Assembly: GCA_009760855.2 (NCBI GenBank) | Contig: WPIO01000002.1 | Location: 588,501-652,500, forward strand | Length of the DNA: 64,000 nucleotides | Source: Cristatella mucedo | Lineage: Eukaryota > Bryozoa > Phylactolaemata > Cristatellidae | Reading direction: 5' to 3' | In this document: positions 1 to 50,762 of the stretch, piece by piece | How positions within the stretch are numbered: the stretch's first letter is position 1 | Layout of the letters: each line of letters opens with the position of its first letter | Translations under genes and position numbers: made by a program | Notes under the pieces: model-generated | The model's input: only the letters and a program-made list of their open reading frames with translations | The model's database searches: none | What the model was told of the DNA's origin: nothing

Positions 1-2160
1 TACAAGTGTTTGCTCTTAGTACTGAATTTTTTCAGCATAAACCGTTTCCACCTGTGCTCTTATATCCTCCATGAACCACCAAGTTATGATGGTGTTTTCG
101 TGTGTACTAGACATATCAGTCGATTTAAGTATACACTAGATAGTTTTATAGGGAATATTCCTCTTTTCAGCTGCTCCTGCTCCGGCTGCTCTGTTCCCTG
201 TCGATGTAGCTATGCTGGGATCATTAGGCTGTCCATTCTTTAGACATCTCTTGATTGCCGATCGAGCGACTGACTGCGAATTGGCTTTAGCCTGCTACTG
301 CAGGTTGAAAGAAAGTGTAGACATGGCGATACAAGTTGTGCTTTGTGGTGCAACTAAATAAATTGGCACCTCAGGCCACCAAGGTCCTCCACTAGCCGAT
401 CGTCCTTGGAAGATCCAGCATCGTTCTAAATCTCAAGCAATCCGAGAGATGAGCAGCGTGGTGTGTGAAATCCCCTCACAGATTAAAGGTATCGTCAATA
501 GTTTAAGCGATTGCTGGAAAAGGGCAAATTCTAATGATTAAGACGTGTCCCGAAGGGACTGGCTCATGCACAGCACACTATACCATTCGTAGTATCAATC
601 TTTACTAAATACAGTAGCCCTCATCGAATTCAGGAGGAGATACAGAAAATTATACCATGAAGTACCTTGCTAAATTGGGAAAATACGTATGCAAATGGCA
701 TATAATAAAAAGCATGAACCTGGCAAAAACAGCGCATTTATCAAATGCTTATGTCTTGGCAATGACATTTCTCTGAATGCTGGCTTAGATTAGTTTTCTT
801 TGCCACCAAATTTGGAGATGGTCGAATAGTTAACAAGTGCTGAGAGGTGGGCAAGTTAAGGGAGATTTCTGCCTTCACAAAAGCAAAAATATGGCATTGA
901 ATTTTGCAGGCTATAACGAGGCACGAATTTCCAGATCGCTTGTGATTTCTAAGCAGCACTTATCCTGCAGTACTAAGAAGCAGTTGCACCTTGATATGAT
1001 GGAAATGAAATGATGGGGGTCGCCCTAAGCTCGCAAATGAGGTGACAGGGCCACACCTAAGCCTTGATGAACAGATTTGCTCCTTCAAGTGTTTCGAGGG
1101 CACATTGACGTACGACAAGGCTTAACAGAGCATTCAGCGGAGGTTACACCACCAACTTGAACTAACCAGGATAGCCCAGCTTAAACCCTTTGCTTTCTAA
1201 GAAGCAAAAATAATCTGCCTGCAACAGGGTAGTGACCACACCCTGACCTTGGGTGACTGCTGCCAAAGAATTGTTTGGGCTGACGAATGGAGTTTCACCA
1301 TTTTCAACACTTAAAGGAGAGCTATTGCGAAGTGGCGCTCTAATTAAGTATACCACGGCGACTGCATTCAGCAGACGGTAAAGTGTTTCAGTAGTGGAGT
1401 GATGGCACGGGGGCTCTTGCTCTTAAGCTAATACCAGAACTCTCATCGTGTAGATGCCATAATGAACCTGCATACATAATTGGATATTAGAAAAAGAAAA
1501 TTGGTATTTCAATTGCAATTGCTCTGAGAAGGCTAGATTTTGTATGACAACACAAGAATGGTCCTAAGCACAAAAAACTATCGATGAGAACATTCTTTCT
1601 ATAATGGCCTGTATCACTGGTATCTGCCACTGACCCGTGGGATGCTTTGCGGCAAAGTGTAAGATCGGCATTATCGCACCAGGTGAAGTCTTAAATGAAG
1701 CTCCATGTCAATGTTGGCAAACATTGCTCCCGATTATGAGCAGGGATCATGTAGTCCCTGCCAACCTGCATCAACGAAGGGGATAGAAATCATCGTAGAG
1801 TCACTTCCTGTAAGCCTAAGTAGCTTATACATTAATTAGTGAAGTATAATATGTTTATATACCACCATGGCTGTACGAACATGCAAAGGAATGCTTCCAA
1901 ATAGCTGTGCAGGACGGTTTACCAAATAAAGCTTCACAGGTTCTGTAAGTTTAGCCTGGTCACTTAAACTTTTGAAGGCACCTGTATAACCTGGCCGATA
2001 TGGGAAATTAGACAAGGTGATTGTCAGGGCACTTTGCATTGTTCAACTAAAAAAAGTGAGAGTCCTCACTTTTACCTAGAATAATCATGCAGGCGCTTTG
2101 CAGCAGGGGCAGCAGTTTAGCATTCGTGATCAAGTGGTCAAGAGTGGTCGTGAACAAAAA
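1..2160. other. 5' flank without recognisable genes
   Basis: I see only short, unconserved open frames, no protein similarity and no clear repeat family in this AT-rich stretch. Confidence 0.5.
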
Positions 2161-2176
2161 CAGACAGAAAGACCTG

Positions 2177-2184
2177 GAGAGAGG

Positions 2185-2263
<79 letters not shown>
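2177..2263. repeat. (AG)n microsatellite
   Basis: An almost pure AG dinucleotide run lies about 0.9 kb upstream of the candidate PDE2 promoter. The poly-Arg/Glu frames over it are artefacts of the repeat. Confidence 0.97.
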
Positions 2264-2270
<7 letters not shown>

Positions 2271-2632
2271 CCCCACATTATGCCTAACTCAAGGTGGTCA
2301 ATGGATCATGATTACCTATGGGGGCCCTCTCCCAGCTTTTTTGAAAATATGGAGCTCAATACTTTGACGGGGGCTTGAATGAATAATCTCTCGACTGAGA
2401 GCCGCATGCCTGGACAATGCATATCGAAACTGCCTTTATATCCAATGTAGTCTCAGGTTTTATGTAACAGCATTGCATATCCATTCACAGTTCGTTTGTT
2501 TAAATCTTTTAGGATGAGTAAGAGTTTGGTCATTGTCGATTCAGAAGCTTTGAATTGATATTACATACATATACATATTTGATATTAAAGTCAATTCTGT
2601 ACTTGCATGAAGTGTATACATCAGAGCGCTCA

Positions 2633-3122
2633 ATTGGATATCTATACCCATACCCACGCCCATATCCATAGGTACTTGGTGGGCGTGGGTCTTATGCCTG
2701 TGATCTTATGGTTGATCTATCTCGTATGAGTGTTGTTGACATTCGTCCTAGCAGTCAAGTGATGCAATAAATGGCACTACTGCACGACAGGAGCTCGACA
2801 GAAGTGTCATATTTCGGTTTCAGATATACAAACAGGGATCACTGGGACAGCCACTTTCTCCTCACTAACTTCGACATAGTTTGCTGCCTCTGCTGCGCTC
2901 ATACGAGGAACTCCCTGCCTTGCAGCTCTGCTGCTGCTGCCACCCGGTGATTCCGGTGGTCGGGGCCAGGCAGCATCTTGACCTGAGGTGTTGTTTCTGG
3001 CTCTATGGGTCAGAGCCCTCAACTGGATACCTATACTCAAGCCCATACCCACACCCAAACCCATGGTACTGGGCGGGCATGGGTAGTGTCTGTTATATTA
3101 TGGGTGGGCGTGGGTGGGTATT
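2633..3122. repeat. Duplicated CCCATACCCA-rich motif
   Basis: A G/C-skewed block of short CCCATA/CCCACA units followed by a reverse-oriented GGGCGTGGGT occurs at about 2633-2690 and again at about 3015-3120. Each copy contains its own inverted arms around a GGTACT centre. The second copy abuts the TATA box. Confidence 0.6.
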
Positions 3123-3131
3123 GGCATCCCT

Positions 3132-3139
3132 TATAAAAG
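3132..3139 (+). promoter_or_regulatory. TATA box, candidate PDE2 promoter
   Basis: The sequence TATAAAAG lies about 190 bp upstream of an ATGATG start with a favourable exon end, and less than 1 kb upstream of the first securely identified PDE2 exon. Transcription would be expected to begin near 3160. This is inferred from a short motif and position only. No TSS data can be seen from sequence. Confidence 0.4.
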
Positions 3140-3329
3140 TGTCACTGAGGGGTGCCTTTAGGAGTTCAAACGCCAGAGTCTTCCCACAGTTCTTACTGAG
3201 TCAAAGGCAGAGTTTTGAGTGGAGTTTTTGGCAGAGTTTCGGTCGGGTCCACCAGACTCGGGTGTCTGTTTGGGATCGGGACGACGGACTTTCAAAGTTC
3301 AAATTGATATTGCCAAATAGCTCCAAATC

Positions 3330-3400
3330 ATGATGAACGTCGACGCTACCACGATCGAACGTGAACTGAAGAAGAAACCGGCTGATGGAGAGACATCTCC
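3330..3400 (+). CDS. Candidate first coding exon of PDE2 (start ATGATG)
   Basis: An ATG at 3330 opens a short Lys/Glu-rich frame (MMNVDATTIERELKKKPADG and four more residues) that ends at CC|gtatgt, a strong donor in phase 2. A TATA box lies about 190 bp upstream. The composition and codons look coding. However, the next confirmed exon (4112) starts in phase 0, so at least one further exon must lie between. Possible bridges are 3614-3651, which enters in the right phase and ends at gtgagt, and 3771-3834. The phases do not close fully to 4112, so assignment to PDE2 is tentative. Confidence 0.4.
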
Positions 3401-4111
3401 GTATGTGATCTGAAACTAGGAACTTCTGTGCGATGGGTGGGCAGGGCCGGCACGCTTTAGCAATGGTTGCCCATGGGTACCCACCCAAATGGCAATTGTA
3501 GGCTCTGGTATACATTCATCTTAATGTCCCAGTTCAGTCACCTGGTAGGATTCCATGAGGTTTTTGGTCATGTCTTTCTTAGTGCCATGTCGTCCTACTT
3601 TTTGGTAACAGGTCAGTACTTCCGGAGTTTATACGTGCCATCCTTATTCGTGAGTGTTCGATACTTGGACCGAATACAGGGTTTATCAAGCTGCTGGCTA
3701 CCAGTCGTCTTGCTGCCTGCAAGCTGTGCTGTCCTGGGAGTACAAAACATCTTGCTTAACAAACGACCAGCGAAAGTAACAGTCCCACAAGCAAGCTATC
3801 TCCCATTTGAAGCAGGAAGAGCGAATTGGGTTGGGTAAGGGATCATTCAGTCTATAGGAGTACTCGGGTTAGTTGATGGCGTATTGTATCGAGTGGAGCA
3901 AACTAGTTTATATGCATGATCTTTAGGTTTCCTAACGATGCCTAACTTTAAGGTTAATGAAGCCCTCATGCTCACCATCTAAACGGTAGCTCACTTCGAG
4001 CTGTCTGCTCCGTCGAGTCTTGATGTCGTCCGTTAGTTTAACATACTTCTGCTTACCGGTGGCGGCAGCCTTTTTGTCTGCTGTGCTCATACCTGTCTTT
4101 TGTTGTGATAG

Positions 4112-42480
<38,369 letters not shown>

Positions 42481-42690
42481 GGGCTGCTATTGGCGGCGGC
42501 AACAGCGGCTGCTGCTGCTGCTGCTGCTGCCACTGAAGCACCGGCCGGCCGAGCAGGCGGGCACTACAGCAACAGCGGCGTCGGCGCATCCTTGCGGCCG
42601 TACGGTTGCCTGCCTGCCTGCTTCGGCAGCAGCAGCAGCAGCAGCCGCTGCTGTGGCCGCCGAAACCAGCTGCATAATAATTAGGTATGT
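42481..42690 (+). repeat. CTG/CAG repeats in probable PDE2 3' UTR
   Basis: Just after the PDE2 stop there is a (CTG)n run at about 42509-42532 and a (CAG)n run at about 42627-42646. I saw no AATAAA nearby, so the 3' end of the transcript is not defined. Confidence 0.6.
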
Positions 42691-42984
42691 CCATTGCCGC
42701 GCCCAGCGCTGCCTTGAGCGATGAGAAGATCCTTGCGACCAACATTGATGTGACACTGTTGACGCGCTCACCGCCGCACGCGTTTCGAGCACCTCGTTTC
42801 GAGCCACTGGTTCGTTGTGCGATGTCTGAGCTGATTGCTAAATGTGCTGGTGGCTGAATGGCGGTAAAGAATGGCTGCACCTATGACTGGCTCTGCTGTG
42901 TATGCTGGGCTGTTAGAATCCTTCGTATGCACATCCATGCGATGTTGTTTTTTGGCTTAATGTAAAGTAATGCATCTCTGTCTG

Positions 42985-43160
42985 TAGCTCCACAAAGCCA
43001 TTAAGACTATGTGGGTGTTACACATTAGAGTTTTGTGTGGCACACTCACAGCCTAAGCGGCTGTCGGTACGCATTCGGTAGCCAACTGACTTCGTTTCAC
43101 GCAACAAAGAGAAAGTTGGAAGCATAGCAGAGTCAGGAGAGCAGTTGAGGTTTGTCTCTT
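42985..43160 (-). mobile_element. LINE 3' fragment, second L2 subfamily
   Basis: cctaagcggctgtcggtacg and the following 120 bp match the 8.4-kb and 22.0-kb copies. It lies about 500 bp past the PDE2 stop. Confidence 0.82.
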
Positions 43161-43271
43161 GCCTTAACGAGTTGTGTAGAGAGTGCGGTTTTGTTCTGCA
43201 AGGATTCGAGGAAGGAAGGCTGAGCTTAAGCCCAAGCTGCTCTTGGTTCTAGCCATTATTTACTGGACTAC

Positions 43272-43360
43272 ATATAATTCGCTTGAATAGGGCCCTATGA
43301 GAACTCAATCTCTATCCAGGCACTGTGCATATGCCGCAGGGCATCAGCGCACGACCGTGG
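43272..43360 (-). mobile_element. SINE family A, partial
   Basis: tagggccctatgagaactca and aggcactgtgcatatgccgc correspond to the tail and body of family A in - orientation. The tRNA-like head is lost. Confidence 0.6.
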
Positions 43361-45140
43361 CTCAGTTATAATCAGAAACGCCCACGCTATGTGGTTCGAG
43401 GAGTCCGAACTATTGTAAGAGGAATGCTAAACTTTGACTTAGCCCAAGCCTGCCAATCGCAGGACTGGGTGGCCTCCCGGCTCTCTAGGGGGAGGGGCTG
43501 CAGCCATCATTTGCCACGAGGTAAGAGACCAGGCAAGCCAGCTAGTGGACTGCTCCACAGCTGCTCCCACTCGACACGCTTACACACACCCTTTACCAAA
43601 GCGCCGAAGAAAACTTGAGCAGCGTTGCTGTATACAACAATCACACGAGGTAGGTCGGCAGATCGGTAGCAGTGGCATGGTGGTCGCCTCGAATGGCAGC
43701 TAAGCTCTCCAAGCCAAAAAATTGCCAAAAAATTGCTTTCGTTGTATTCACTATCCAGTGGCTTGAGAGACAGATACCAGGAGACATCACCCGCTTGGTA
43801 GCAGCCATGCGACCGAGCAGCACCCATGTGCGAGCTGTCAGTCAGTTGAGAATCTGGTGATCACAAACCACTGTGCCCGACCTTTCCATCCACAGGGACC
43901 GTCAACCTTTCCTGCTCGCTGCGCAGCCCTTGGTTCCGGAAGCTGAGCCATACCAGCCGGCGCAGCTGGTTCCAGTAAACTGTAGACTGCTGGCTTTTGG
44001 GCAGCTCTCACTCGATGAGGCAAAGAAAGGTAGCCGGACAGAGCTAGAAAGAAAAGATTGAGGAGCAGTGAGCTTTTTTAAGGATGCTATTCTCCAGCTC
44101 CCCGTGCCTCTGAAGTACGAAAAATGGCCATTATTCCGTACAAGTTTGCTTTGGTGACCAGGATAGTGACTGTGTTGTAATTTACCCATTTCCTAGGAGA
44201 AAACTGAGACATATTCACTATTTTGTGGTTCACATTTAGTAGACAAGAAAAGTAAAGGAATAACAAAATAAGCACGAATTTACTCTAAAGCCAATCGAAA
44301 CTGAACAGTTAAAGGGGCTCAGAAATGTGTAGAACTTTTATGTTTGAGGCTACCCTGCAAATATTTTTCTCGAAGTAGCACCCAAACGCAGTACCCCATC
44401 GTCTTACTTTCTTTGTTAGTAATGTTCTAAAGTCTAGTCCTCATGAAAGCACCAGTCTTGCTCGTCTGAGTAAGCTCCTGTGTTCTCATTGTGAATTGTT
44501 CAAGATGCACATCAAAGACTTTGAGAGACATTTGGCATCCCATTTTGGCATAGTTCTCTATGAGAGCCAGAACCAGCTGCTGCTCATAGTAGTAGTAGTA
44601 GTAATTGTCATAGTAGTCGGCCTGGTGATTAAGCGGAAAGCCGTAAACCACTGCAGCAAAACTGTTCCAAGCCACTGTCTCCAGCATGTTCAGCTTCTTG
44701 GCGAATTAATTCCACTCCTCTCTTCTTTCTTTTTGGTCAAACGAATAGATCAGTTTTAACCATTGCATCCGACAGCTGTGGAAAGACATGCTGGAGGTAC
44801 TTCAAAGCTGCTGGCTGATTCATTGTCTAGAGCCGTATCAAATGGCGCCAGTAGTTCCGAACCGAGAGTTTGTACCAGTTGATTCCACTCGATGCTGTTC
44901 TTCCCAATAGATAACTCGATCTGCTTTAGCCAGTTCCCTTTGTGATAGTGTGCTATTGTCTCACGGCTGTCCCATAGGCAAAAAACAAGGAAACTTTGTG
45001 AAACCAGCTGCCTTGGGTGCCATCAAAAAGGCCACCATTTGAAGTCCCCAATGACCCCCCCCCCAGTCATAGTCGCCATACTTCAAGGCACTCATAAATA
45101 TATTGACACTGGACACTCTTTAAGGTTCACAGAGTGAGTC
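43361..45140. other. Intergenic stretch with nothing recognised
   Basis: There are short frames on both strands without family similarity. A (TAG)n/(TAA)-like run lies near 44585-44620. Confidence 0.4.
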
Positions 45141-45147
45141 AGAACAC

Positions 45148-45302
45148 ATATTAGCTGATCAACAGCCTCATTTGTATAGCAGCAGAAGAGCCTTGACGGC
45201 TATTACCAACGCTTGCAATTGGCAATGCAGGATCGCCCACTGCAGAATTCTAACCCTCAACCTCGGTCGTGAAGTGCGAGCACCTTACCGCCTGGCCTAG
45301 AG
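45148..45302 (-). mobile_element. SINE family B
   Basis: ttagctgatcaacagcctca, agcagcagaagagccttgac and the tRNA-like head near 45260-45300 match the other family B copies. Confidence 0.82.
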
Positions 45303-46700
45303 CCATTGGGAGAGATGATCTTCTGTTCCCTCTGTGAAGCAGCAGAGCTTTGAGGGTCTTAGATAAACTATCTAGGGATAGTCGTCATTCAGTCGAATTA
45401 CTAGTGAATCATATTGCCTCGAATAGACCAACCACTTTGTTGCAGAAGCCTAGTCGATATATTTTGCTGACTGGAGAAGTTAGAAACAAGTTGGTAACAC
45501 ATTCTGTTTTGTTACTTTCACACTTGTATCCAAAGAGTTCCACTCATTGAGCCGATGTCAGAAACTCAGCATTGGACTTGGTAAGATCAAGGTCTCTGAT
45601 CAGGTCGTTGAAGACTCTCTGGTTGGAGAGAATGCCTTTCTGTCCTCAGCCACATCAGGTAAATCGGCATCTGGATGTACAATTCCTGCAATTACAATTC
45701 TTCCTTGCTGATTTTCTGCTGTCTCCTGAAGATGGCTGATGCCTCTCTGTAGGTGTGGAGATGAGGAGCTGAGGGGACATGTGGGGGACCACTGGGCTAA
45801 TGGGTGAAGGAATGTGTGGATACATGATGGGCAAAAGTAGCGATTGTTTGAGTGGTCAGGCGGCTCCTGCCAAATTTTTGGGATAGCAAACTTCACTGCT
45901 TTTTTTCTCCTCTGTGCCAGCTTGTAAGCATGCCATAATTATGTAAATTAAAAATGCGTATTCAAACATTTTTATAACATTATGCAACGAATTTTTTTTA
46001 GTGAGTGACAATTGTTCACATTGCCTTCAAGAGTATTTTTTGCAATGTTTACATATGAAATGGTGTGCCCAGGGCTTGCTTGATCTCCAACGGGTGCCAA
46101 AATATGCTTTGTAAGCCTCGAACATATTAACAGATGCTTACTTTGAGTACCTTTTTCTTTTATTGTTATACATTGTCCATACGTGTAGCAAAATGCATCT
46201 GCTGGATGCTTGCAATGTCTTAATGCCATGCCAATCAGACAAGGCTATTTACTATCCTCTTACTCTTCAATAACGCAAGCTAAATGTCTGTGCAAGGCAC
46301 CTATACTGTTACACTTCAGTGGATGCTAATATATTGTCTTATATCTGCCTAATCCTTGTCAATTGGAGTAGCGGCTATTTTTGGGAACCTGACGTCTACA
46401 CCATGCCTAACAGCATCACCAGAGAGTTTCAAAATGTTTTTTGTCCTGACCACCGAAGCTTGTGGAAAATAGCTCTTTTCCATTTAATTTTTATGCAGAG
46501 CAGATTTGAATACCACGCTTTTTACCCCTGGAAATAAAATGACATTTGTTACTTAATGTGGTAATCATTTTTCTTTTAAGCAAAAGCATATTATAAGCTT
46601 TTCAGAATCACTCAATATTCAGAGTTTTGCCATGCATTTAAAATAATGCTGCTAACGCTAGGGTGCCTAGGCTCTTATTTCCATTCAGATGGCGTAGCTG
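45303..46700. other. Intergenic stretch with nothing recognised
   Basis: AT-rich sequence without conserved frames. Confidence 0.4.
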
Positions 46701-46709
46701 TAAAAAAAT

Positions 46710-46852
46710 ATAATTCGTTTGTATAGCGCCCCAAGAGAGCTTAATCTGTATTCAGGCGCTTTACATATGCCACGGGCCTCGAGCACACGACCTCTGCCAG
46801 ACCTTGGTCGGGGCGAGCACCTTAACTACTGGGCCAAACCAGTGGGCTGTAT
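46710..46852 (-). mobile_element. SINE family A, complete
   Basis: On the - strand the head is ctggtttggcccagtagtta, followed by the B box and the tail aagcgcctgaatacagatta. This is one of the best preserved copies. Confidence 0.85.
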
Positions 46853-47159
46853 CTATGGCTTGGTCCATCCCTGCCTTCTAGCACCTCAAAAGTCTTGTCA
46901 ACTCCCTCGCAGCTTGTATAGACGACAGTCGAACTTGGATAGAAGCTAATTTGTTAAGACTGTCTATAAAGCCAACCTTACATTTATGGGGAACCATACC
47001 GTCACTCGGAAGCAAGAAAGCTTAAACCAAAAAATATTAGCTCAGCCAGAATATCGTCAGTGGCCTCTACACGGCGTCCCGGTATCTTGTTTAAAAATAA
47101 CCTTTGCTAAATCACGGCATCGGCTCCACAGTTGAGACTGCACACTTTCAGCTATTTGA

Positions 47160-47620
47160 TGCTGCAAAATTCAGACGCTCATAGATTAGGATACCGAAGC
47201 CAAGCTGATTCATGTATTTGTGACATTCTATCTAGACTGGTATATCATACTCTTTGCCGGTCTTTCAGCCTTTAGAAAATAAAGAAGCTTACTGTCGGTA
47301 CAACTATCTGTAAGCTTTTTATTGCATAGCCAGGTGGGCCGGCAAGGAAAGGTTTGCAGAAGCTTAGGTGTAATGTCTTAGGTCCACCGATCAACCGTGG
47401 TGTGGCAATATGATCAAAAGTTGATTGGATTATTACAAATTTATGTAGAAATAGACTTTACTGTGGAGGAGCTCATTTAGTTGTCCAGCAAAGGTCTTTT
47501 GGAATTCCACGTTAAATTCCATGTCTCAGTTCAAGGGCGATGCCAGCTGAGCCAATCTTGAGGCTAAGAGTGGCAGTATGTGTTAGGTAAAGAATGTGAG
47601 CCAGAGCAGGGATTTGGCAG
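47160..47620. mobile_element. Two decayed LINE RT fragments in opposite orientation
   Basis: On the + strand, 47195-47275 resembles the SRLDFSNSLLAGLPA block. On the - strand, about 47600-47440 reads LKIGSAGIALELRHGI, like the LKIGSASIAPVESARNLGVV block elsewhere. Both are relics. Confidence 0.6.
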
Positions 47621-48484
47621 ATCAGATGCCCCAAAAGCTCACTGGATGACCAGGGATCGTAAATATCTACACTCTGACACCTCTGACTATGCTTTATTCT
47701 AATCTGCTTATACCTAGGCAGGATGATACGAGCGCTGAACAAGGATCGTCGATTAATGCTCTAAATGCTGCAAGAAAGATCTCCAGAGAGATGAGAGATC
47801 CAGCAGCACTAGCAGGAAGGCCTGCTAAGTCAGCATTACTGAGAGGGTCGTTTTGCACTAGTGTTTTCTCTCAGGACTAATGAGCTCAATATCCAGACCG
47901 GAATCGCTTGTTAGGTCGGCGATGCCACTGCTCACCCGATTGTCTATAATCGGAACGGCAGAAGGGAGACTAGATTAGAAGTTACTCATGTCTTGTGTTG
48001 AATTCTTTATCAGTGGCCCAACAATGCCCAATTTGACGATTTGAATTGGCTATTTGAATGAGCAGACTTTTTGATCGATTTAGGGAAACTCCTTTGGCTA
48101 AGGACAGTGGCAGAGCCAGGATTTTCATCTGGGGGCAAGACCTGCAAAATCGTTGTGTAGGGGCTAGGCCTGCGCAATTTTTAATGTAGGTGTGGCTAGA
48201 CCCTTAATTAAAAATTATACGAAAAATTATTTCTTTATTCGATACGAACTCGGTGGTTGCTTAGCGAATTGAATTAAGGCACAAATTCGTCATTGGCGAC
48301 AGACGGTGGGCGTAGGAATAAGGGATGGCCCAGGTCGCTGCCCCTGGTTTGGGAGCAAATGCCCCCTGCTCCCTCTGGCTTTGCCACTGGCGAAGGACAT
48401 ATTGCTTTATGTTCGTTTCGGTGGGTAGCAGCGATTCTGAGCATCTTGTGGAAGTAGGACAGGAGCTATGGGGGTATAGACCCC

Positions 48485-48648
48485 CGGCTGTTCGTCTAGG
48501 AGTAAGGTGCTGGCTCTTCGTGACCTAGGTCGTGGATTTGAGTCCTACAGCAGGCAATCTTATATTGCCCACTGCAAGCAGTGATGATAGTCGTTAAGCT
48601 CGTCTGCTGCTATGCAAATGAGACTGTTAAATCAACTAACCTTGTAAG
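48485..48648 (+). mobile_element. SINE family B
   Basis: The copy has an A-box-like ggagtaaggtgctggctctt, a B-box-like gtggatttgagtccta and the tail gctatgcaaatgagactgtt. Confidence 0.82.
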
Positions 48649-49894
48649 ACCAAGAGTCTTCTTTGACAGTGGGTTAAACTTCAAAATGGGGTCAGCAAAA
48701 GCATTCTTAAAGGTGGACATTAAAGTAGAAATATGAAAGCAGAGTGTTGAGTCCAATGAGGACGAATCTGCCTCCATAATAATCTGTACCAGTTGTGCGA
48801 ATCATTCTTGGGTGCCTCCTGTTGTGCAAAAATTCGGAGATTGCTATTTGCTGGGAATTTATTTACATGTCAGCATGACATAAAGCTGTACTTTAGCTTA
48901 CAGCAATTGTGAGAACATATGCGGTTCTGTTGTATTGTAGAGCCTGAAGCACGTACACTATTGCCTATATCAAGCCAGACATCTATACAGAATATGGCCA
49001 ATTCAAATGTGCCAGCTGCTAACAGTTTTATTTGTCTCTAGTACTGCTGGAGAAGCAGCCGAGCGTCACAATGAGCTTTAAGACAACGCACACACAGTAT
49101 GTTATATGTCGCTTTGGAGTTCTTATTCTCTTTGCATTTAAATACCTCAATTTTGCACTGCTGATGTTTGGATTTTCTCCGTTTTTTTTTTCTTTTCTCC
49201 ACCGATTCACGAACCGGTTTCAGTCAAGAGTCCATGGTGCGACTTCTTGACATTAACCGCATGGTCATGGTTTTCTTATTTCGTGCAATTTGATTCCGAC
49301 ATCGGCATTGAACTAGCGGGTGCCGTTATTACCCTGTAACTGCTGATACACTCCACACGCCTGCAAGAAGCGATTGTCGTGAAAGTTAGAACGATTCGTT
49401 CGGATCTTGTTACGAAGTCTCGGTGCTGGTACCATGTATTTAACGTGGTATTATGATTCAACTGTTAATCAGGACCTACCGACTCACCAGGTTCGTTACC
49501 ATGATAGTAATAATTAGTTTTCTTCTTACATTGAACTTGCTGACTATGTAATGCACACGGTGGGTTCACTAAGCTGCTAAATTTTATTGGATACATGAAG
49601 TCTATTTATTGTTGCTCGTTGATGCAAATACATTGCTGTTACAAAATATCGTGCTTGTATACATTTGCGTACTTATACAGTAGACGATAGCGGCCCCTTG
49701 AAATCCAAATGATGATTGCCTAAAATGAGTGCAGTCATTGTGACATGCATTTCTCAATCTCATTGGTATTGTCGAAGCTAATTTTTATAACATAGTGCTA
49801 GGTTGACCGGCTTTGTGCTCACACTGTGTCAACCCACGTTTCTTGAAGCCATGCTATGAGCATTTCGGGATAAGATATGAAAGAGATTGATTAA

Positions 49895-50525
49895 CATAAC
49901 GATAATAATAAGAAATTTATATAACACCCTAAAAAAATAAATCTCGTTTACAAATATATAATTCATTTATATATCACCCTAAGAGAACTTTATATCTATT
50001 CAGGTGCCTATATATGTCTCGGGGCTCGAGTCCATGACCTAGGCCATCAAATATATTCACCTTGACCTTGGTCGGAGCTTTCACCTTAACCAATTGTCGC
50101 TTGACAGTCTAGGTCCTTACATTTGCTATGCAGGAAGCATGTAAATTGATTTGTGATGACATGTATTGTGTCAGTATGCATATAGGCACAAAGGACAATT
50201 TTCAGGGACCCAACAAATACCTTGAGACACTGGTGCATGTTTAGCTTCTTTTAATTGTAGTCAAGTCTGAGGATGTCGTGACATCACTTGGGAATGAGTT
50301 CCAGGCTTTAGGAGCATGCGAACTAAAGGCGTGGTCTCCAAAGGATTTGAGGTTGTTTAAATGTACAGCTAATTAAGCAGAGTCAAATTAGCAGCTTCTT
50401 AGATGCCAAGTGTGATTGAGGAGTAGCTTCAATAGATAGGCTGGAGCCAGAAAAGGGAGGGACCTGAAAGTAAGGGGCGAAACCTTGAAGTCACACGCTG
50501 TTCTTGATGGAGGGACAGTTCAGGA
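49895..50525 (-). mobile_element. LINE 3' end interrupted by a SINE family A insertion
   Basis: The LINE 3' terminus (49895-49950) and its upstream part (about 50103-50525, including ggatgtcgtgacatcacttg) are separated by a family A SINE at 49955-50102. The SINE therefore inserted after the LINE. Confidence 0.75.
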
Positions 50526-50600
50526 TGATAAGAAGTGGTGTAATTTTGCTGTAAGTTTTGCTGTAAGTTCATTTGCTGTAAGTCCGACTGCAGGCATCCT

Positions 50601-50762
50601 GGCCGTGATAGCCGAGGAGGTAAGGTGCTCGCTCTTCACTATCGAGATCGTGAGTTCGAATCCTGCAATGGGCGATCCTTTATTGCCGACAGCCAACGGT
50701 AGTGATAGTCGTTATGGCTCTTCTGCCGCTAATGAGGCCGTTAAATCAGCCAATATTTTTTA
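50601..50762 (+). mobile_element. SINE family B, best preserved
   Basis: The head gatagccgaggaggtaaggt and B box gtgagttcgaatcc look like a Leu/Ser-type tRNA. The body gatagtcgttatggctcttc is followed by tgaggccgttaaatcagcca. Confidence 0.85.

Noticed and set aside
3467-3838. 123-codon + frame ending at a good donor (gtaagg)
   Set aside because: There is no similarity to the PDE2 N-terminal region in this frame. Only its last 64 nt are kept as a possible exon.
50601-50675. Possible tRNA gene
   Set aside because: The A and B boxes are present, but the acceptor stem does not pair and the sequence continues into a SINE body shared with other copies.
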